NCBI GenBank assembly: GCA_025936045.1
Contig: JAICUB010000041.1
Span: forward strand, 1 to 60,337
DNA: 60,337 nucleotides
Source: Polyangiaceae bacterium
Lineage (GTDB): Bacteria; Myxococcota_A; Polyangia; Polyangiales; Polyangiaceae
Direction of reading: 5' to 3'
The translations under genes and the position numbers were made by a program. Under the pieces are notes generated by a model, which saw nothing but the letters and a program-made list of their open reading frames with translations, was not told the origin of the DNA and did no database searches. Shown here piece after piece: positions 8,833 to 17,168 of this stretch (positions are counted from its first letter, which is position 1; each line of letters starts with the position of its first letter).

Positions 8833-9269
8833 GCGAGCGCCCTCGAGCCCGCGCACGCGGGCAGGCGCTCGGCGCCTCCGGCTTCGTTACGTGCGCCGGA
8901 CTCCTCGCGTGTGGCGCGAGCACGCCGCTCGTTCCGAAGGGGCCGCACCCGCCGCACATCCAGGAGTTCGTCGAGGTCGCGTACCCCCCGCCGCCCGCGC
9001 AGGTCGAGGAGATCCCGAGCGGCCTCCCTGACGCGAGCTGCGCCTGGGTCGACGGCCATTACGCCTGGGAGAGCCGGCGCTGGGAGTGGCACGCCGGCCG
9101 CTGGGTGCGACCTCCTGCGGGTTGCTACTACGCGGAACCTGTCGTCGCCTGGTCGAAGGCGGGGGAGGAACGCCTCTATTTCACCCCGCCACGCTGGTAC
9201 AAAGAAGGTGCAGTCGAGCTCTCCGAGCGCGCCGCCATATGTCCAGAACCGCAGGTTTGTAAGCCTTAG
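8829..9269 (+). CDS. Lipoprotein with YXW-type aromatic repeat
   Basis: 146 residues from the ATG overlapping the prepilin peptidase stop (ATGA). An N-terminal signal with a Cys (CAGLLACGAS) suggests a lipoprotein. The mature part has Pro-rich sequence (YPPPPAQ) and then a Trp/Tyr/Gly segment (WVDGHYAWESRRWEWHAGRW), resembling the YXWGXW-type repeats common in myxobacterial and planctomycete envelope proteins. Function unknown; coupling to the peptidase suggests an envelope or pilus-related role, which is an inference only. The 197 bases after it, up to the kinase, hold no feature I can defend. Confidence 0.65.
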   Translation: MSERPRARARGQALGASGFVTCAGLLACGASTPLVPKGPHPPHIQEFVEVAYPPPPAQVEEIPSGLPDASCAWVDGHYAWESRRWEWHAGRWVRPPAGCYYAEPVVAWSKAGEERLYFTPPRWYKEGAVELSERAAICPEPQVCKP

Positions 9270-9466
9270 AGCTGCATGCGCGCTCGGGGCGCCTGCCGCG
9301 GACGGGGCTCGTGACTAACCGTTAGCGCCCGCTTGATCACGAGCCCGCGCGATGCGGCCGACACACCCCCACATGAACGCACACCGACGGACCCCTTCAC
9401 TGCGATGTGCCTCGTCCCGTAACTGTGGAGGAACCCCGCCTGACTCCGTTGTATCCTTGAGGGATC

Positions 9467-10816
9467 TTGGGACTTCCTACGCAAGCTGAAGCTCCCGGTG
9501 AGCGCGCCTCGGCAAGCTCCGAGACGCGGCGGACCTTTTACGCCGCTGGGCAGCTCATTGCCGAACGCTACCGGTTGATCAGGAAGCTCGGTGAGGGAGG
9601 CATGGGCGTGGTCTGGGTCGCTCACTCGCTCGCGCTCGGCGTCGAAGTCGCCATCAAGCTCATTCGCGCGGGCGCGGCCGACGCCGACCTCAGCTCGCGC
9701 ATGGCGCGTGAAGCCCAGGTAACGGCCACGCTCGGACACCCCGCCATCGTCCGCGTCTTCGACTTCGGCACGACTGAAGACGGCGCGCCCTTCCTCGTGA
9801 TGGAGCTCGCGAACGGCGAGACGCTCGCCTCGAAGCTCGACCGCGAGCGCAAGCTCGATCCGGTGCAGGCCTTGCAGCTCATCCTGCCCATCGTTGACGG
9901 CCTGCGGTGCGCGCACGACCGCGGCATCGTCCATCGCGACATCAAGCCCGAGAACGTCCTGGTCGCGCGCGACACGCTCGGGCGTTTGCAGCCCAAATTG
10001 CTGGATTTCGGCATTGCCAAGGTCGAAGGGCATCAGAACGTCAGCCGCCTCACGCAGATCGGCGTGGTGCTCGGCAGCCCCGAATACATGTCGCCCGAAC
10101 AGGCACGCGGCGTCGGAAGCGTCGATGCCCGCACGGACGTCTGGGCCCTCTCGGTGCTGCTCTACGAGATGCTGACGGGGACCGTGCCGTTCAAGGTCAA
10201 CAACTACAACGCGCTGATGCAGGCGATCCTGCACAAGCCGCCGCTCTCGACGGTCGAGCACGGCGTCGGTGACCGCGAGCTCTGGTCGATCATCGCCAAG
10301 GGACTCGAGAAGTCGCGCGAGAAGCGCTGGACGAGCATGAGCGAGCTCGGCGAGGCCCTGGCCTTCTGGCTCGTCGACCACGGCGTGACCGAGGACGTCG
10401 CGGGCAACTCCCTCCGCGCCGTCTGGCTCGGCGGCACGCTCACGGGCGTCGCGTTGCGCCTGAATCTGCGCCACCGTGCGGCGCGCGCGCTCCGCCCGAG
10501 CCTCGTGGGCGTCCTCGGCATCGGCGTGCTCCTCGCGGCCGCGATTTTGGCATTCGTCACGTGGAAGCCGCGGGAAACCGGCGCGAGCGCGAGCGCGAGC
10601 AGCGCGGCCCCGGGACCTCCGACGGCATCCGCGACGGCACTCCCGAGCGCTGCCCCGCTCGCCGCTCCCGTCGCGAGCGCCGCAGAACCCGCTGCGAGCG
10701 CCACGAGCGCGAACAAGCGTCCGGGCCGCCCCCTCCACGCGGCACCGCCTGCCTCGGCCCCGCGGCGTCCAAGCGGGCACGCCGCATCGAAGAGCATTCG
10801 TGATTTCGGGATCTGA
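9467..10816 (+). CDS. Membrane-anchored serine/threonine protein kinase (PASTA-less, Pkn type)
   Basis: 449 residues from a TTG start. The kinase domain covers about 33-300: glycine loop GEGGMGVVW (42-50), ATP-binding Lys64 (AIK), catalytic loop HRDIKPEN (156-163), DFG (180-182), and activation-segment end SPEYMSPEQ. All catalytic residues are present, so it should be active. A transmembrane helix (about 347-366) is followed by an Ala/Pro/Ser-rich extracytoplasmic tail with no recognisable sensor domain. This is a typical myxobacterial eukaryotic-like kinase. The next gene starts within its last codons (overlap 10800-10816), so the two are co-expressed and the TPR protein may be a partner or substrate. 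Confidence 0.92.
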   Translation: MGLPTQAEAPGERASASSETRRTFYAAGQLIAERYRLIRKLGEGGMGVVWVAHSLALGVEVAIKLIRAGAADADLSSRMAREAQVTATLGHPAIVRVFDFGTTEDGAPFLVMELANGETLASKLDRERKLDPVQALQLILPIVDGLRCAHDRGIVHRDIKPENVLVARDTLGRLQPKLLDFGIAKVEGHQNVSRLTQIGVVLGSPEYMSPEQARGVGSVDARTDVWALSVLLYEMLTGTVPFKVNNYNALMQAILHKPPLSTVEHGVGDRELWSIIAKGLEKSREKRWTSMSELGEALAFWLVDHGVTEDVAGNSLRAVWLGGTLTGVALRLNLRHRAARALRPSLVGVLGIGVLLAAAILAFVTWKPRETGASASASSAAPGPPTASATALPSAAPLAAPVASAAEPAASATSANKRPGRPLHAAPPASAPRRPSGHAASKSIRDFGI

Positions 10817-11789
10817 GCGTCGAGCCCGCCTCGTGGGAGCGCTGCTTTTCGGCTGCACGCTGCTGACGCCTGCGGCGCACGCCGCCGACGAATACGTCGA
10901 CAGTGACGCCCGCGTCGCCGCGCGCGCGCTCGCCGCCCAGGGGTCGGAGGCGTTCGAGCAGCGCGATTTTCAGCGGGCGCTCGGGCTCTTCGAACGGGCG
11001 AGCGCGATCATTGCCGCGCCGACCATCACGCTGATGGAGGCCCGGACGCTCGTCGAGCTCGGGCGGCTCGTGGAGGCGCTCGAAAAGTACGGCTCGACGC
11101 AGCGCATGCTCGCGGTGGATCCGACGAACGAAGCGTTCAAGCAGGCGGCCGAGGCGGCGCAGCGCGAAACGGAACCGCTCTTGCAGCGAATTCCGACGCT
11201 GCGCGTGCACGTGCAGGGCGCGTCCGCGAACGACAAGCTCGAAATCCAGATCGATGACAAGAAGGTCTTGCCGTCGCTCGCGGCCGTGGATCAGCCGAGC
11301 GATCCGGGCCTCCACCACGTGCTCGTGCGCACGGCGGACGGCCGCGGCGCGACGCGTGACGTGAGCCTCGCCGAGCGCGCTCACGAAGACGTGGAGATCA
11401 CGCTGGCGCCCGTGGCGATTGCCCCGGCGACGCCGGCGCCTCCGCCACCGCCCGAACGGCGCCCGGCAAGCGAGAGCAACACCGCGAACACGCTCGGCTG
11501 GGCGCTCGTCATCTCCGGCGGCACCTTCACGGGCGTCGGGCTCCTCACGGGCGTGCTGGCGCTGAACGACAAGGCCACGCTCGACGAAGCGTGCAAGCCG
11601 GGCTGCCCGCTCGGCAAGGACGGTACGTTGCAGAGCTATCGACGCGAACGCAGCCTGTCCTACCTCGGCTTCGCGCTCGGCGCCGCTGCGCTCGCGGGCG
11701 GCACGTACCTCGTGCTCACGCACCCTTCGCGGCACGTCGGGCTCGCGATCGGACCGGGCAGCATCGCCATGGCCGGGAGCTTCCGCTGA
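10800..11789 (+). CDS. TPR-containing exported/membrane protein coupled to the kinase gene
   Basis: 329 residues from a GTG inside the 3' end of the kinase gene. It has a signal peptide (LVGALLFGCTLLTPAAHA), then a helical TPR-like region (about 45-130, with ALAAQGSEAFEQRDFQRALGLF units), a beta-rich PEGA-like segment (about 140-200, THE 'LRVHVQG...LEIQIDD' type), a Pro-rich linker (APPPPPER) and two C-terminal hydrophobic helices (about 235-260 and 285-305). This architecture recurs next to Ser/Thr kinases in Myxococcota. Exact role unknown. Composition matches the neighbours. Confidence 0.75.
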   Translation: MISGSERRARLVGALLFGCTLLTPAAHAADEYVDSDARVAARALAAQGSEAFEQRDFQRALGLFERASAIIAAPTITLMEARTLVELGRLVEALEKYGSTQRMLAVDPTNEAFKQAAEAAQRETEPLLQRIPTLRVHVQGASANDKLEIQIDDKKVLPSLAAVDQPSDPGLHHVLVRTADGRGATRDVSLAERAHEDVEITLAPVAIAPATPAPPPPPERRPASESNTANTLGWALVISGGTFTGVGLLTGVLALNDKATLDEACKPGCPLGKDGTLQSYRRERSLSYLGFALGAAALAGGTYLVLTHPSRHVGLAIGPGSIAMAGSFR

Positions 11790-11863
11790 GGGGGCGCGCC
11801 GGATTCGGCTAGGGGAATCGAGCGCTTCCCTCCCCCCGGCAAACTCGCGCTACTGTCGGCCTC

Positions 11864-13243
11864 TTGGGCTCGCGCGTCTTTCGCGAATACGATATCCGTG
11901 GTCACGCCGAGCGTGAGCTCGGGGATGCGTTCGTCGAACGCGTGGGACGGGCGCTCGCCGAATTCTTGCGGCCGGACGGCTCGCGGCGCCCGCCGCGCGT
12001 CGCCGTCGGCCGGGATTGCCGGCTTTCGGGGCCGCGGCTGTTCGCCGCGCTGACCGCCGGGCTCCTCGCCGGCGGCGCCGAGGTGCTCGACGTCGGCGTC
12101 GGTCCGACTCCGAAGCTCTACTTTGCCGTGCACCACCTGGGCGCCGACGGCGGCGTGATGATCACGGCGAGCCACAACGCCGCCGAAGACAACGGCATGA
12201 AGATCATGCGCGGTCGCGACGCCTTCTTCGGCACCGCGCTCGAGGAGCTCTGCGAAGTCGCGCTCGGGCCCGCGCTCCCGCGCGAGTCCGGTGGCTCGGT
12301 TCAGCTGTGTGACGTCGACGACGCTTACGTCGCTCGCCTCGTCCAAGGCATGACACCGAACGTCCGCTCACTCGGCGTCGTGGTCGACGCGGGCAACGGT
12401 GCGGCCGGTCCGCTCGGCCTGCGCGCGTTGAACGCGCTCGGCTATCGTCCGAGCGCGCTCTTCGCCGACATGGACGGCAGCTTTCCGAACCACGACCCCG
12501 ACCCGACGGTCGCGAAAAACCTGCGCCAGCTCAGCGAGCGCGTACGCGCGGAGGGGGCGCACGTCGGGCTCGCCTGGGACGGCGACGGCGATCGGCTGGG
12601 CGTCGTCGATCGCACGGGCGACATCGTGTGGGGCGATCGGCTACTCGCGCTCTTCGCGCGCGGGGTGCTCGCCGCGAACCCGGGCGCCGCCGTCATCGGG
12701 GACGTGAAGTGCTCGCAGTCGCTCTTCGACGAGGTCGCGCGCCGCGGCGGCCGCGCCATCATGTGGAAGACGGGCCACAGTGCGATCAAGACCAAAATGA
12801 AGGACGAACGCGCCGCGCTCGCGGGCGAAATGAGCGGCCACTTCTTCTTCGCCGACCGCTACTACGGCTACGACGACGGTATCTATGCGGCCCTGCGCTT
12901 GCTCGAAATCATGAACCACCATGGCCGTACCGTGCTCGAGGAGCTCGGCGATCTGCCCGCTACTTTCCATACCCCGGAAATCCGCCTGGACTGCCCCGAC
13001 GCGCTCAAGTTCGAGGTCGTCGAACGCGTGCTCGAGCGTCTCGAGCGGAGCGGGAGCGTCAACACGCTGGACGGCGTGCGCGTGACGTACGAAGACGGCG
13101 CCTGGTCGCTCGTGCGTGCTTCGAACACCGGTCCGCTCATCGTCTTGCGCTTCGAGGCTCCGAGCGCGGCGCGGCTCTCCGCCATTCAGGCCGAGGTCGA
13201 AGCGCTGGTGGCAGAAGCGCGCGCGGCGAGCGGGGCGTCGTGA
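11864..13243 (+). CDS. Phosphomannomutase/phosphoglucomutase (alpha-D-phosphohexomutase)
   Basis: 459 residues from a TTG start, full length for the ManB/AlgC family. Motifs in order: FREYDIRG at the N-terminus; active-site phosphoserine loop TASHNA (Ser103); metal loop DGDGDR (239-244); sugar-binding loop GEMSGHFFF (about 325-333); and phosphate-binding loop RASNTGP near residue 427. It interconverts mannose-6-P/mannose-1-P and/or glucose-6-P/glucose-1-P in the cytoplasm. The product could feed the thymidylyltransferase RmlA encoded at 51131-52009. Which hexose is preferred cannot be read from sequence. Its stop overlaps the prmC start (GTGA). Confidence 0.93.
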   Translation: MGSRVFREYDIRGHAERELGDAFVERVGRALAEFLRPDGSRRPPRVAVGRDCRLSGPRLFAALTAGLLAGGAEVLDVGVGPTPKLYFAVHHLGADGGVMITASHNAAEDNGMKIMRGRDAFFGTALEELCEVALGPALPRESGGSVQLCDVDDAYVARLVQGMTPNVRSLGVVVDAGNGAAGPLGLRALNALGYRPSALFADMDGSFPNHDPDPTVAKNLRQLSERVRAEGAHVGLAWDGDGDRLGVVDRTGDIVWGDRLLALFARGVLAANPGAAVIGDVKCSQSLFDEVARRGGRAIMWKTGHSAIKTKMKDERAALAGEMSGHFFFADRYYGYDDGIYAALRLLEIMNHHGRTVLEELGDLPATFHTPEIRLDCPDALKFEVVERVLERLERSGSVNTLDGVRVTYEDGAWSLVRASNTGPLIVLRFEAPSAARLSAIQAEVEALVAEARAASGAS

Positions 13244-14148
13244 CGGACGCCGATCCGACGCGCGCCTCGGTACGGCCCGCGAGCGAGGCATGGACCATCG
13301 CACGCGTCCTCAAGTGGGCGGCGGACGATTTTCGCAAACGCAACAACCCGAGCCCGCGCCTCGACGCCGAGCTCCTGCTCTCGCATGCGCTCGGCGCCGA
13401 TCGCATCCGCCTCGTGCTCGACTCGGAGCGCGAGCTCTCGCCCGTGGAGCTCGGCCGTTACCGCGAGCTCATCCAAAGGCGGCGAAGCGGCGAGCCGATC
13501 GCGTACATCCTCGGGCGCCGCGAATTTTACGGCCTTTCCTTCGCCGTCGACCGGCGCGCGCTCGTGCCACGACCCGACACCGAACCGCTCGTCGAGGTCG
13601 CGCTCGAACGCACGCGCGCCCGTTCCATGCACGGCGCCGCGCTCGACCTCTGTACCGGCAGCGGCTGCGTCGCGGTGAGCTTCGCGAAGCAGCGGCCGAC
13701 CTGGCGCGTGACCGCGACCGACGTAGCCGTCGAAACGGCCGAGCTCGCTTGGGAAAACGCGCGCCGGCTCGGCGTGGTCTTCACGCTCGACGTGCTCGTC
13801 GGCGACCTGTTCGCGCCGGTCGCGGGGCGCCGCTTCGACCTCATCACGGCGAACCCACCGTACATCCCGAGCGGCGAGATCGCGGGGCTCGACGTCGACG
13901 TGCGTGACTTCGAGCCGCGCCTCGCGCTCGACGGCGGCGCGGACGGACTCGACCTCGTGCGCACCGTCATTGCGAGCGCGTCCTCGTTCCTCACGCCGGG
14001 CGGCGTGCTCGCGGTCGAGATCGGCCACGACCAAGGCCCGCGTACCCTCGAGCTCTTCGAGCACGCCGGCTTCCGCGACGTGGCACTTCGCCGCGATTAC
14101 GGCAGCCGCGACCGCGTCGTGAGCGGCCTCGGCCCAAAAACGCCCTAA
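13240..14148 (+). CDS. prmC: Peptide chain release factor N5-glutamine methyltransferase
   Basis: 302 residues from the GTG that overlaps the mutase stop. The N-terminal helical substrate domain (about 15-100, with PSPRLDAELLLSHALG and EPIAYILGRREFYG) precedes a Rossmann SAM domain with LDLCTGSG (136-142) and the catalytic NPPY motif (205-208). It methylates the Gln of the GGQ motif in RF1/RF2. Often encoded next to prfA; here it is coupled instead to a phosphohexomutase. In-frame sequence upstream of 13240 is an overlap shadow. Confidence 0.94.
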   Translation: MTDADPTRASVRPASEAWTIARVLKWAADDFRKRNNPSPRLDAELLLSHALGADRIRLVLDSERELSPVELGRYRELIQRRRSGEPIAYILGRREFYGLSFAVDRRALVPRPDTEPLVEVALERTRARSMHGAALDLCTGSGCVAVSFAKQRPTWRVTATDVAVETAELAWENARRLGVVFTLDVLVGDLFAPVAGRRFDLITANPPYIPSGEIAGLDVDVRDFEPRLALDGGADGLDLVRTVIASASSFLTPGGVLAVEIGHDQGPRTLELFEHAGFRDVALRRDYGSRDRVVSGLGPKTP

Positions 14149-14244
14149 TTGACTGGGAAATGGGGCTGGCAGCAGCTGGGGCACCGGGCGTGGAGGTGAA
14201 CCCAAAACTTGGCCCGACCCGAGCACGCGTGACACTCCGAGGCG

Positions 14245-15615
14245 ATGAGAACGCTCACTCGCATTGGCAGCGCGTGCGCCGTCGGGGCGGCGTTCGCGGC
14301 CGCGGTGTCGGGCTGCGCGAACAAGGACGATATCGCGCTTTCGAAGCAGCGCGAGCGCGCCTCCACGGAAATCCCCAAGGTGCCCGTCCCCGCGGAGAAC
14401 GGCCCGAAGCTCGCCGCCATCGCCGACCTCACGCCGGTGCTCGAGCGGCCCGCTGCGGGCGCGGCTCGCATCGGCTATCTGCACGCGGGCGATCGCGTCG
14501 CGCGCGCGGCTCAGCCGTACTCGCGGGAAGGTTGCGCCGAGGGTTGGTTCCCGGTGCGCCCGGTCGGCTTCGTCTGCGCGAGCGGCAGCGCCACGACCGA
14601 TCTCACTCATCCGACCCTCGCGGCCATGGCCATCCAGCCGCTGCTCGATCAGCCGCTGCCGTACACGTACGCGCGGACCGTGATCGACACGCCGCTCTAC
14701 GAGCGCGACGGCTCCCACGAAAACACCGTGCGCGAGATCGGCAAGCTGAAGCGCCGCGCGGGGCTTGCCGTGGTCGGCAGCTGGACGGCCGCGGTGCTCG
14801 GCAGCGCACCCGAACGGCTCGCGCTCCTCACGAGCGGGAAATTCGTCAAGGCGGGGGATCTCGAGGCGGCCGCGCCGTCCGAGTTCAAGGGCGTCGAGCT
14901 CGGTGAGAAGCACGGCTTGCCGCTCGCGTTCGTCGTGAAGCACGGCGTGCGCGACTTCAAGCTCGACGGTGAAGACGCCGAACAGGGCCGCGACCTCGAC
15001 GTTCACGCCGAGCTCGAGCTCACGGGTAAATTTCGCACGGCGCACGGTGAGAAATTTTGGGCGCTCTCCGACGGCCGCTGGGTGCGGCACAAGGACGTGA
15101 CGACCGTCCTCGCGCGCAACGTGTTCCCCGACTTCGCGGTCGACGGCCAGAAGTGGCTCGACGTGAGCGTGGTGATGGGGACGCTCGTCGCGTACGAGGG
15201 CAAGCGCCCGTTCTTCGCGACGCTCATCAGCGTCGGCCGCGACGCCGCGCCGGCGCAAACCGCGTCGGACAACCCGAACGGCGAGATTGCGTCACCGACG
15301 GCCGCGTTCGGTCTCGGGACCTTCGAAGTGCGCGCCAAGCACATCACGCTCGTCGGCGCCGATCCCTTCACCGCGCACGAGAGCTTTCAGACGTACGACG
15401 TGCCCTGGGTGTTCGAGCTTTCGTCCGGGCGGCTCGGCTACGGCGCGTATTGGCACGACCGCTTCGGCGTCGAGCACGGCCCGGGCGCGCTCGAGCTCTC
15501 CCCCGCCGACGCGGCGCGCCTCTTTCAATGGATGACGCCGAGCGTCCCCGACGGCTGGCACGGCGTGAGCACGCCGCACGGCGAAGAAAAGACGCTCGTC
15601 GTGATCCGGAAGTAG
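14245..15615 (+). CDS. Lipoprotein with SH3-like region and degenerate L,D-transpeptidase (YkuD-like) domain
   Basis: 456 residues. The lipoprotein signal ends at VSGC (lipobox near residue 26). Residues ~60-110 look like a bacterial SH3 fold (PVLERPAAGAARIGYLHAGDRV). Residues ~300-430 follow the YkuD L,D-transpeptidase plan: WLDVSVVMGTLVAYEG at the domain start and GAYWH...LSPADAARLF at the end. The active-site motif, normally SHGC followed by VNLSPADA, reads EHGPGALELSPADA (from residue 410), so the nucleophilic Cys is missing and two residues are inserted. Such a protein should not cross-link peptidoglycan but may bind it. It is convergent with the GH5 gene, whose stop is 2 bases away. Confidence 0.8.
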   Translation: MRTLTRIGSACAVGAAFAAAVSGCANKDDIALSKQRERASTEIPKVPVPAENGPKLAAIADLTPVLERPAAGAARIGYLHAGDRVARAAQPYSREGCAEGWFPVRPVGFVCASGSATTDLTHPTLAAMAIQPLLDQPLPYTYARTVIDTPLYERDGSHENTVREIGKLKRRAGLAVVGSWTAAVLGSAPERLALLTSGKFVKAGDLEAAAPSEFKGVELGEKHGLPLAFVVKHGVRDFKLDGEDAEQGRDLDVHAELELTGKFRTAHGEKFWALSDGRWVRHKDVTTVLARNVFPDFAVDGQKWLDVSVVMGTLVAYEGKRPFFATLISVGRDAAPAQTASDNPNGEIASPTAAFGLGTFEVRAKHITLVGADPFTAHESFQTYDVPWVFELSSGRLGYGAYWHDRFGVEHGPGALELSPADAARLFQWMTPSVPDGWHGVSTPHGEEKTLVVIRK

Positions 15616-15617
15616 CG

Positions 15618-17015
15618 CTAAAATACCCAGTCGCTCGTGGCTTTACTCTGCAGCCACGTCGCCGTGAACATGCCGTAGGCGGAGAGCGAGCTCAGCATCC
15701 TGTCGCCGAAGAGCGGGGGACTCCAGCTGCCGTCGGCCACCCAGGCGCTCCAGCTTGCGCCGTTGGCGTCGACGATCATCTGGAAATTCGGGCCCCAGTT
15801 GGCGTCCGAGGTGCCGAGGTTCTTGTCCGCTCCGTCCTGCACGTAGCCCCACTCGCTGAAGAAGACGGGCGCGACGGCCGCCGCGGTCGTGACTTGCTGC
15901 TGGAACGACGTCGACCAGTTGCCGGGATAGACGTGCGCCGTGTACACGAAGTTCGACCCCGTGGGCGGGTCGCTCGCCGCGTCACCGGGGCGCTGGTCCC
16001 AGATCATCGACGGCACGATGATGAGGTTGTTCGGCGCGGCCGCGCGGATGGTGTCGATGAAGGACTGCACCGTCGGTTTGAACGTCGCCCACGCGGCCGC
16101 CGTGTCGATCGGCTCGTTGAAGGGCTCGAAAATCACGTGGTCATCGTTCGCGAAGACCGGCGCGACCTTTTGCCAAAAGGTGATGGCATCCATGCCCGAC
16201 TGCCCCGTCGCGTCGTCGATCTGGTGATAGTCGATGATCGCGTAGGCGCCCTTTTGCGCGGTGTAGTCGACGGCCGGCTTCAGGATCTCCCCCACGTAGT
16301 CGTCTTCCGTGAGCGCCTGCGGAATGCCGCGCGGCGGCATCGCACCGATCGGATACGGAGCCGGCGAGTAGGAGGGACTCCCGCCGTTCGCGACGGTGCG
16401 CGGGTAGACCGGGAGGCGGATCACGTGCGCCGTGAGGCCGGCCGCGAGCGTCGTGTCGATGCGCGCGGTGATGCCCGACGCACTGCTGTTCGCGTTCGCG
16501 TAGAGGGTCCCGATGTCGGGTAAGTCGAAGCCGCGGAGGACGATGGTCTTGCCGTTCGGGTCTTTGATGGCCGTGCCGTCGACGTGAAGAGGCGGGAGGT
16601 TGACGCCCGTGCCCGCGCCCGCCGAGCCGCCCATGCCGGCGCCGGTTCCTGCGCCGCCGTTCATGCCGCTCATGCCCGCATGACCCGCGGCCGCGCCCGC
16701 GCCGCCACCGCTGCCGCTCACGCCGCCACCGGACCCGCCCGTGGCCTGCCCCGCGCCGCCGCCCGACGCCGCACCCGCTCCGCCGCCGGTTCCGCCACTA
16801 GCGCCGCCGGAGCCGCCGGCACCGGAGCCGCCGTCGCCCCCGCTGCTGCCGCCCACTCCCGACCCGCCGCTCCCGCCCGTGGGGTTCGCGACGCTGCCCC
16901 CGGTCGTCCCGCCGCTTCCGCCGTTCGGCGCGTCCGAAGCTGCAGGGCCGCCGGAGCAGGCGATGGCCCAAGCCAAAGGCGCCCAGGCGAGGGCGAAATG
17001 CGGAACCGGTTTCAT
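15618..17015 (-). CDS. Glycoside hydrolase family 5 (cellulase-like) lipoprotein with Gly-rich linker
   Basis: 465 residues from the ATG giving a clean signal peptide (MKPVPHFALAWAPLAWAIACSGG, lipobox near residue 19). Another ATG 21 bases upstream is possible. A long Gly/Ser/Ala linker (about 20-145) leads to a GH5 catalytic barrel: DLPDIGTLY, the acid/base Glu in EPFNEP, an active-site His/Tyr in YTAHVYPG and the nucleophile Glu in SEWGY. It therefore probably hydrolyses beta-1,4-glucans or related polysaccharides at the cell surface. The linker is of the type common in Polyangiales surface lipoproteins. The 153-base gap upstream holds only a short GCGGAT inverted repeat. Confidence 0.88.
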   Translation of the reverse strand: MKPVPHFALAWAPLAWAIACSGGPAASDAPNGGSGGTTGGSVANPTGGSGGSGVGGSSGGDGGSGAGGSGGASGGTGGGAGAASGGGAGQATGGSGGGVSGSGGGAGAAAGHAGMSGMNGGAGTGAGMGGSAGAGTGVNLPPLHVDGTAIKDPNGKTIVLRGFDLPDIGTLYANANSSASGITARIDTTLAAGLTAHVIRLPVYPRTVANGGSPSYSPAPYPIGAMPPRGIPQALTEDDYVGEILKPAVDYTAQKGAYAIIDYHQIDDATGQSGMDAITFWQKVAPVFANDDHVIFEPFNEPIDTAAAWATFKPTVQSFIDTIRAAAPNNLIIVPSMIWDQRPGDAASDPPTGSNFVYTAHVYPGNWSTSFQQQVTTAAAVAPVFFSEWGYVQDGADKNLGTSDANWGPNFQMIVDANGASWSAWVADGSWSPPLFGDRMLSSLSAYGMFTATWLQSKATSDWVF

Positions 17016-17168
17016 TATCCTCAAGACATACACCATCTCGGTCTCAGTCGCCCGCGCACCCCACGGCAGGCAGGCTTTTTCGCCCGGACATCCACGTAGC
17101 GCGGATTCATCCGCTCTCACGGAACCCGAAGCGCGGATGTTCTCGAATCGATACGCGCGTCGCGACGC

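Noticed and set aside
14149..14177. TTGACT after the prmC stop as a -35 box
   Set aside because: No -10-like hexamer at 16-18 bases; GC-rich instead.
13186..15258. 690-codon minus-strand open frame across prmC and the L,D-transpeptidase-like gene
   Set aside because: Arg/Asp/Glu/His-rich translation with no recognisable motif, antisense to well-supported genes; a high-GC shadow.
15472..15490. Possible frameshift hiding an SHGC active site
   Set aside because: No single-base shift here yields a Cys codon with the expected flanks, and the frame is intact on both sides.
16600..16960. GGN-rich repeat region that looked like a CRISPR-like or tandem array
   Set aside because: It is the Gly/Ser linker of the GH5 lipoprotein; units are irregular and in frame, with no spacers.
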